The notes under the pieces are model-generated. The model was not told the DNA's origin, did no database searches, and saw only the letters and a list, made by a program, of their open reading frames with translations. DNA of 45,917 bases, from positions 1-45,917 of the forward strand of contig CAIWCG010000039.1 of NCBI GenBank assembly GCA_903911135.1, in the 5' to 3' direction. Origin of the DNA: an uncultured Bacteroidota bacterium (lineage in GTDB: Bacteria; Bacteroidota; Bacteroidia; AKYH767-A; JABDAW01). The translations under genes were made by a program, and so were the position numbers. Shown here piece by piece: positions 45,238 to 45,917 of this stretch. Numbering within the stretch: the first letter of the stretch is position 1; every line of letters starts with the position of its first letter.

Positions 45238-45350
45238 TTCGCTAATTATATTTATGTCCGGGTCTAACGGCTTCTCCGGGATTGCCTTATATTTTTCCTC
45301 GCATCCGAGGTGGTAAACATCATTTCTTTTTCTTCCATGAATAACAACTT

Positions 45351-45368
45351 ATCAAATATCATGCCAAA
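45351..45368 (-). promoter_or_regulatory. Sigma-54-like element TTTGGCATGATATTTGAT
   Basis: Minus strand TTTGGCATGATATTTGAT, between a terminator and the ATG at 45338 (12 bases away). Its place, after a terminator and before RecT, makes a promoter role most likely here. Confidence 0.65.
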
Positions 45369-45410
45369 ATATTTATAGTTTACCCAACTGTCAGGAATTC
45401 CCGAACAGTT

Positions 45411-45440
45411 CAAAAAGAAAGGCGACCCTTTCGAGCCGCC
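45411..45440 (-). terminator. Rho-independent terminator
   Basis: Minus strand stem GGCGGCTC / GGGTCGCC (8 bp, two G-U) with GAAA tetraloop, then TTTCTTTTTG. Ends the operon of the gene at 45470. Confidence 0.75.
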
Positions 45441-45469
45441 ATTCCCCTTAACAATGAAACAAACTACTA

Positions 45470-45748
45470 TTACTTATGACTAAATATCCACGCCATTGTC
45501 CCTGTTATCAGCACAATCCCTGCCAATATACCCCTCTCAATTTTCAACAATGTTACTTTAGAATTATTAGATGCCGATTGACTTTTCAAAGATAAAATAT
45601 CTATTCCTAAATTAGCGGAAATGGCTTTGGAATGCAGCAACTCTATGGAATCCCTTGCAAGTGTCCTTATACAAGTTTTGACCTCCTCACCACGAGCCTC
45701 TAATTTTTCTCCACATTCAGTATTCGCTAATGATAAAGAATCTATCAA
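45470..45748 (-). CDS. Hypothetical protein with C-terminal membrane anchor, 92 aa or longer
   Basis: The 92-aa frame starts at TTG 45748. Ends in one membrane helix (ILAGIVLITGTMAWIFSHK), tail-anchor style; the rest is helical. The frame extends upstream without an ATG (ILKNDLTKDTTGNKISDNGLY), and an ATG at 45836 (MENKVTKG) would join it if one A were removed from the A4 run at 45816-45819. So the real protein may be about 120 aa. Confidence 0.6.
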   Translation of the reverse strand: MIDSLSLANTECGEKLEARGEEVKTCIRTLARDSIELLHSKAISANLGIDILSLKSQSASNNSKVTLLKIERGILAGIVLITGTMAWIFSHK

Positions 45749-45838
45749 ATAAAGCCCGTTATCGCTTATTTTGTTCCCTGTCGTATCTTTTGTCAGGTCG
45801 TTCTTTAAAATTTCCTTTTGTTACTTTATTTTCCATGA

Positions 45839-45917
45839 TTATAATAATTTGTCCTGGTTTTCGTAAATATTGCCTACCACCGTCCATCCTAACGAATTGT
45901 TATTAAATGATATAACC
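45839..45917 (-). CDS. C-terminal end of a gene cut by the window
   Basis: Open frame from the window edge to TAA 45839, reading ...SFNNNSLGWTVVGNIYENQD. Only 25 residues are visible; too short to name. The stop lies two bases before the ATG at 45836, the usual spacing here. Confidence 0.5.
   Translation of the reverse strand, partial: VISFNNNSLGWTVVGNIYENQDKLL

Noticed and set aside
1-45917. CRISPR array, integrase or insertion sequence
   Set aside because: No spaced direct repeats, recombinase motifs or terminal inverted repeats with a transposase were found; the repeats seen are collagen coding repeats and iterons.

Overview
The window is an internal stretch of a tailed-phage genome (or a prophage of the same type) with a contractile tail. 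The host is probably a member of the Bacteroidota. Evidence for the host: the DNA is AT-rich; several intergenic regions carry the TAnnTTTG promoter box typical of that phylum; start regions are A/T-rich rather than strongly Shine-Dalgarno; signal peptides and lipoboxes have the Bacteroidota style. Almost every gene lies on the minus strand, so the genome reads from the right end (about 45.9 kb) to the left end (1). Both ends are cut: the first gene (1..906) and the last one (45839..45917) are partial. No integrase, lysis cassette or CRISPR array was recognised.

Reading with transcription. 45.9-35.6 kb is replication and recombination: RecT annealing protein, a long coiled-coil protein, a PD-(D/E)XK exonuclease, an adenine methyltransferase, a SNF2 helicase, a DnaD-like initiator with internal iterons, a DnaC-like loader and NinG. 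35.6-35.1 kb looks like an inserted gene cassette with integron-like ends. 35.1-29.4 kb holds a C5-cytosine methyltransferase with an HNH nuclease gene nested in another frame, then a GC-richer cluster (ParB-like, ABC-type ATPase, Mom-like GNAT, ASCH, formyltransferase-like) that I read as a candidate DNA base-modification or anti-restriction system. 29.4-19.7 kb is packaging and head assembly: TerS, TerL, gp36-like connector, Mu gp29-like portal, a MuF head protein that carries both an intein and a C-terminal lethal-factor-like metallopeptidase, and a Mu gpG-like protein. 19.7-15.3 kb holds tail completion, baseplate J and fibre genes plus a tRNA-Met. 15.3-10.6 kb holds a lipoprotein, a ClpP-like protease fused to a scaffold, the putative major capsid protein with N-terminal membrane segments, and decoration-like proteins. 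10.6-4.1 kb holds sheath, tube, frameshifted tail chaperones, tape measure, baseplate hub and spike. 3.9-2.2 kb is a run of very small genes. 2.1-0 kb holds LysM-type tail and collagen-like fibre genes.

Three things stand out. First, at least seven minus-strand copies of a motif close to TTTGGCAYRATATTTGATAA sit just upstream of genes; they have the -24/-12 layout of sigma-54 promoters. Second, two nuclease genes are nested inside other open genes: one antisense, exactly between the splicing halves of the intein in the MuF protein; one in another frame of the cytosine methyltransferase. Each has its own TAnnTTTG box. Third, a 127-nt structured RNA at 42.8-42.9 kb has tRNA-like acceptor, D and T arms but a greatly extended anticodon arm. 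Three small-gene starts also show apparent frameshifts at A4-A5 runs.

All family assignments are from reading motifs and gene order by eye; no database search was possible.
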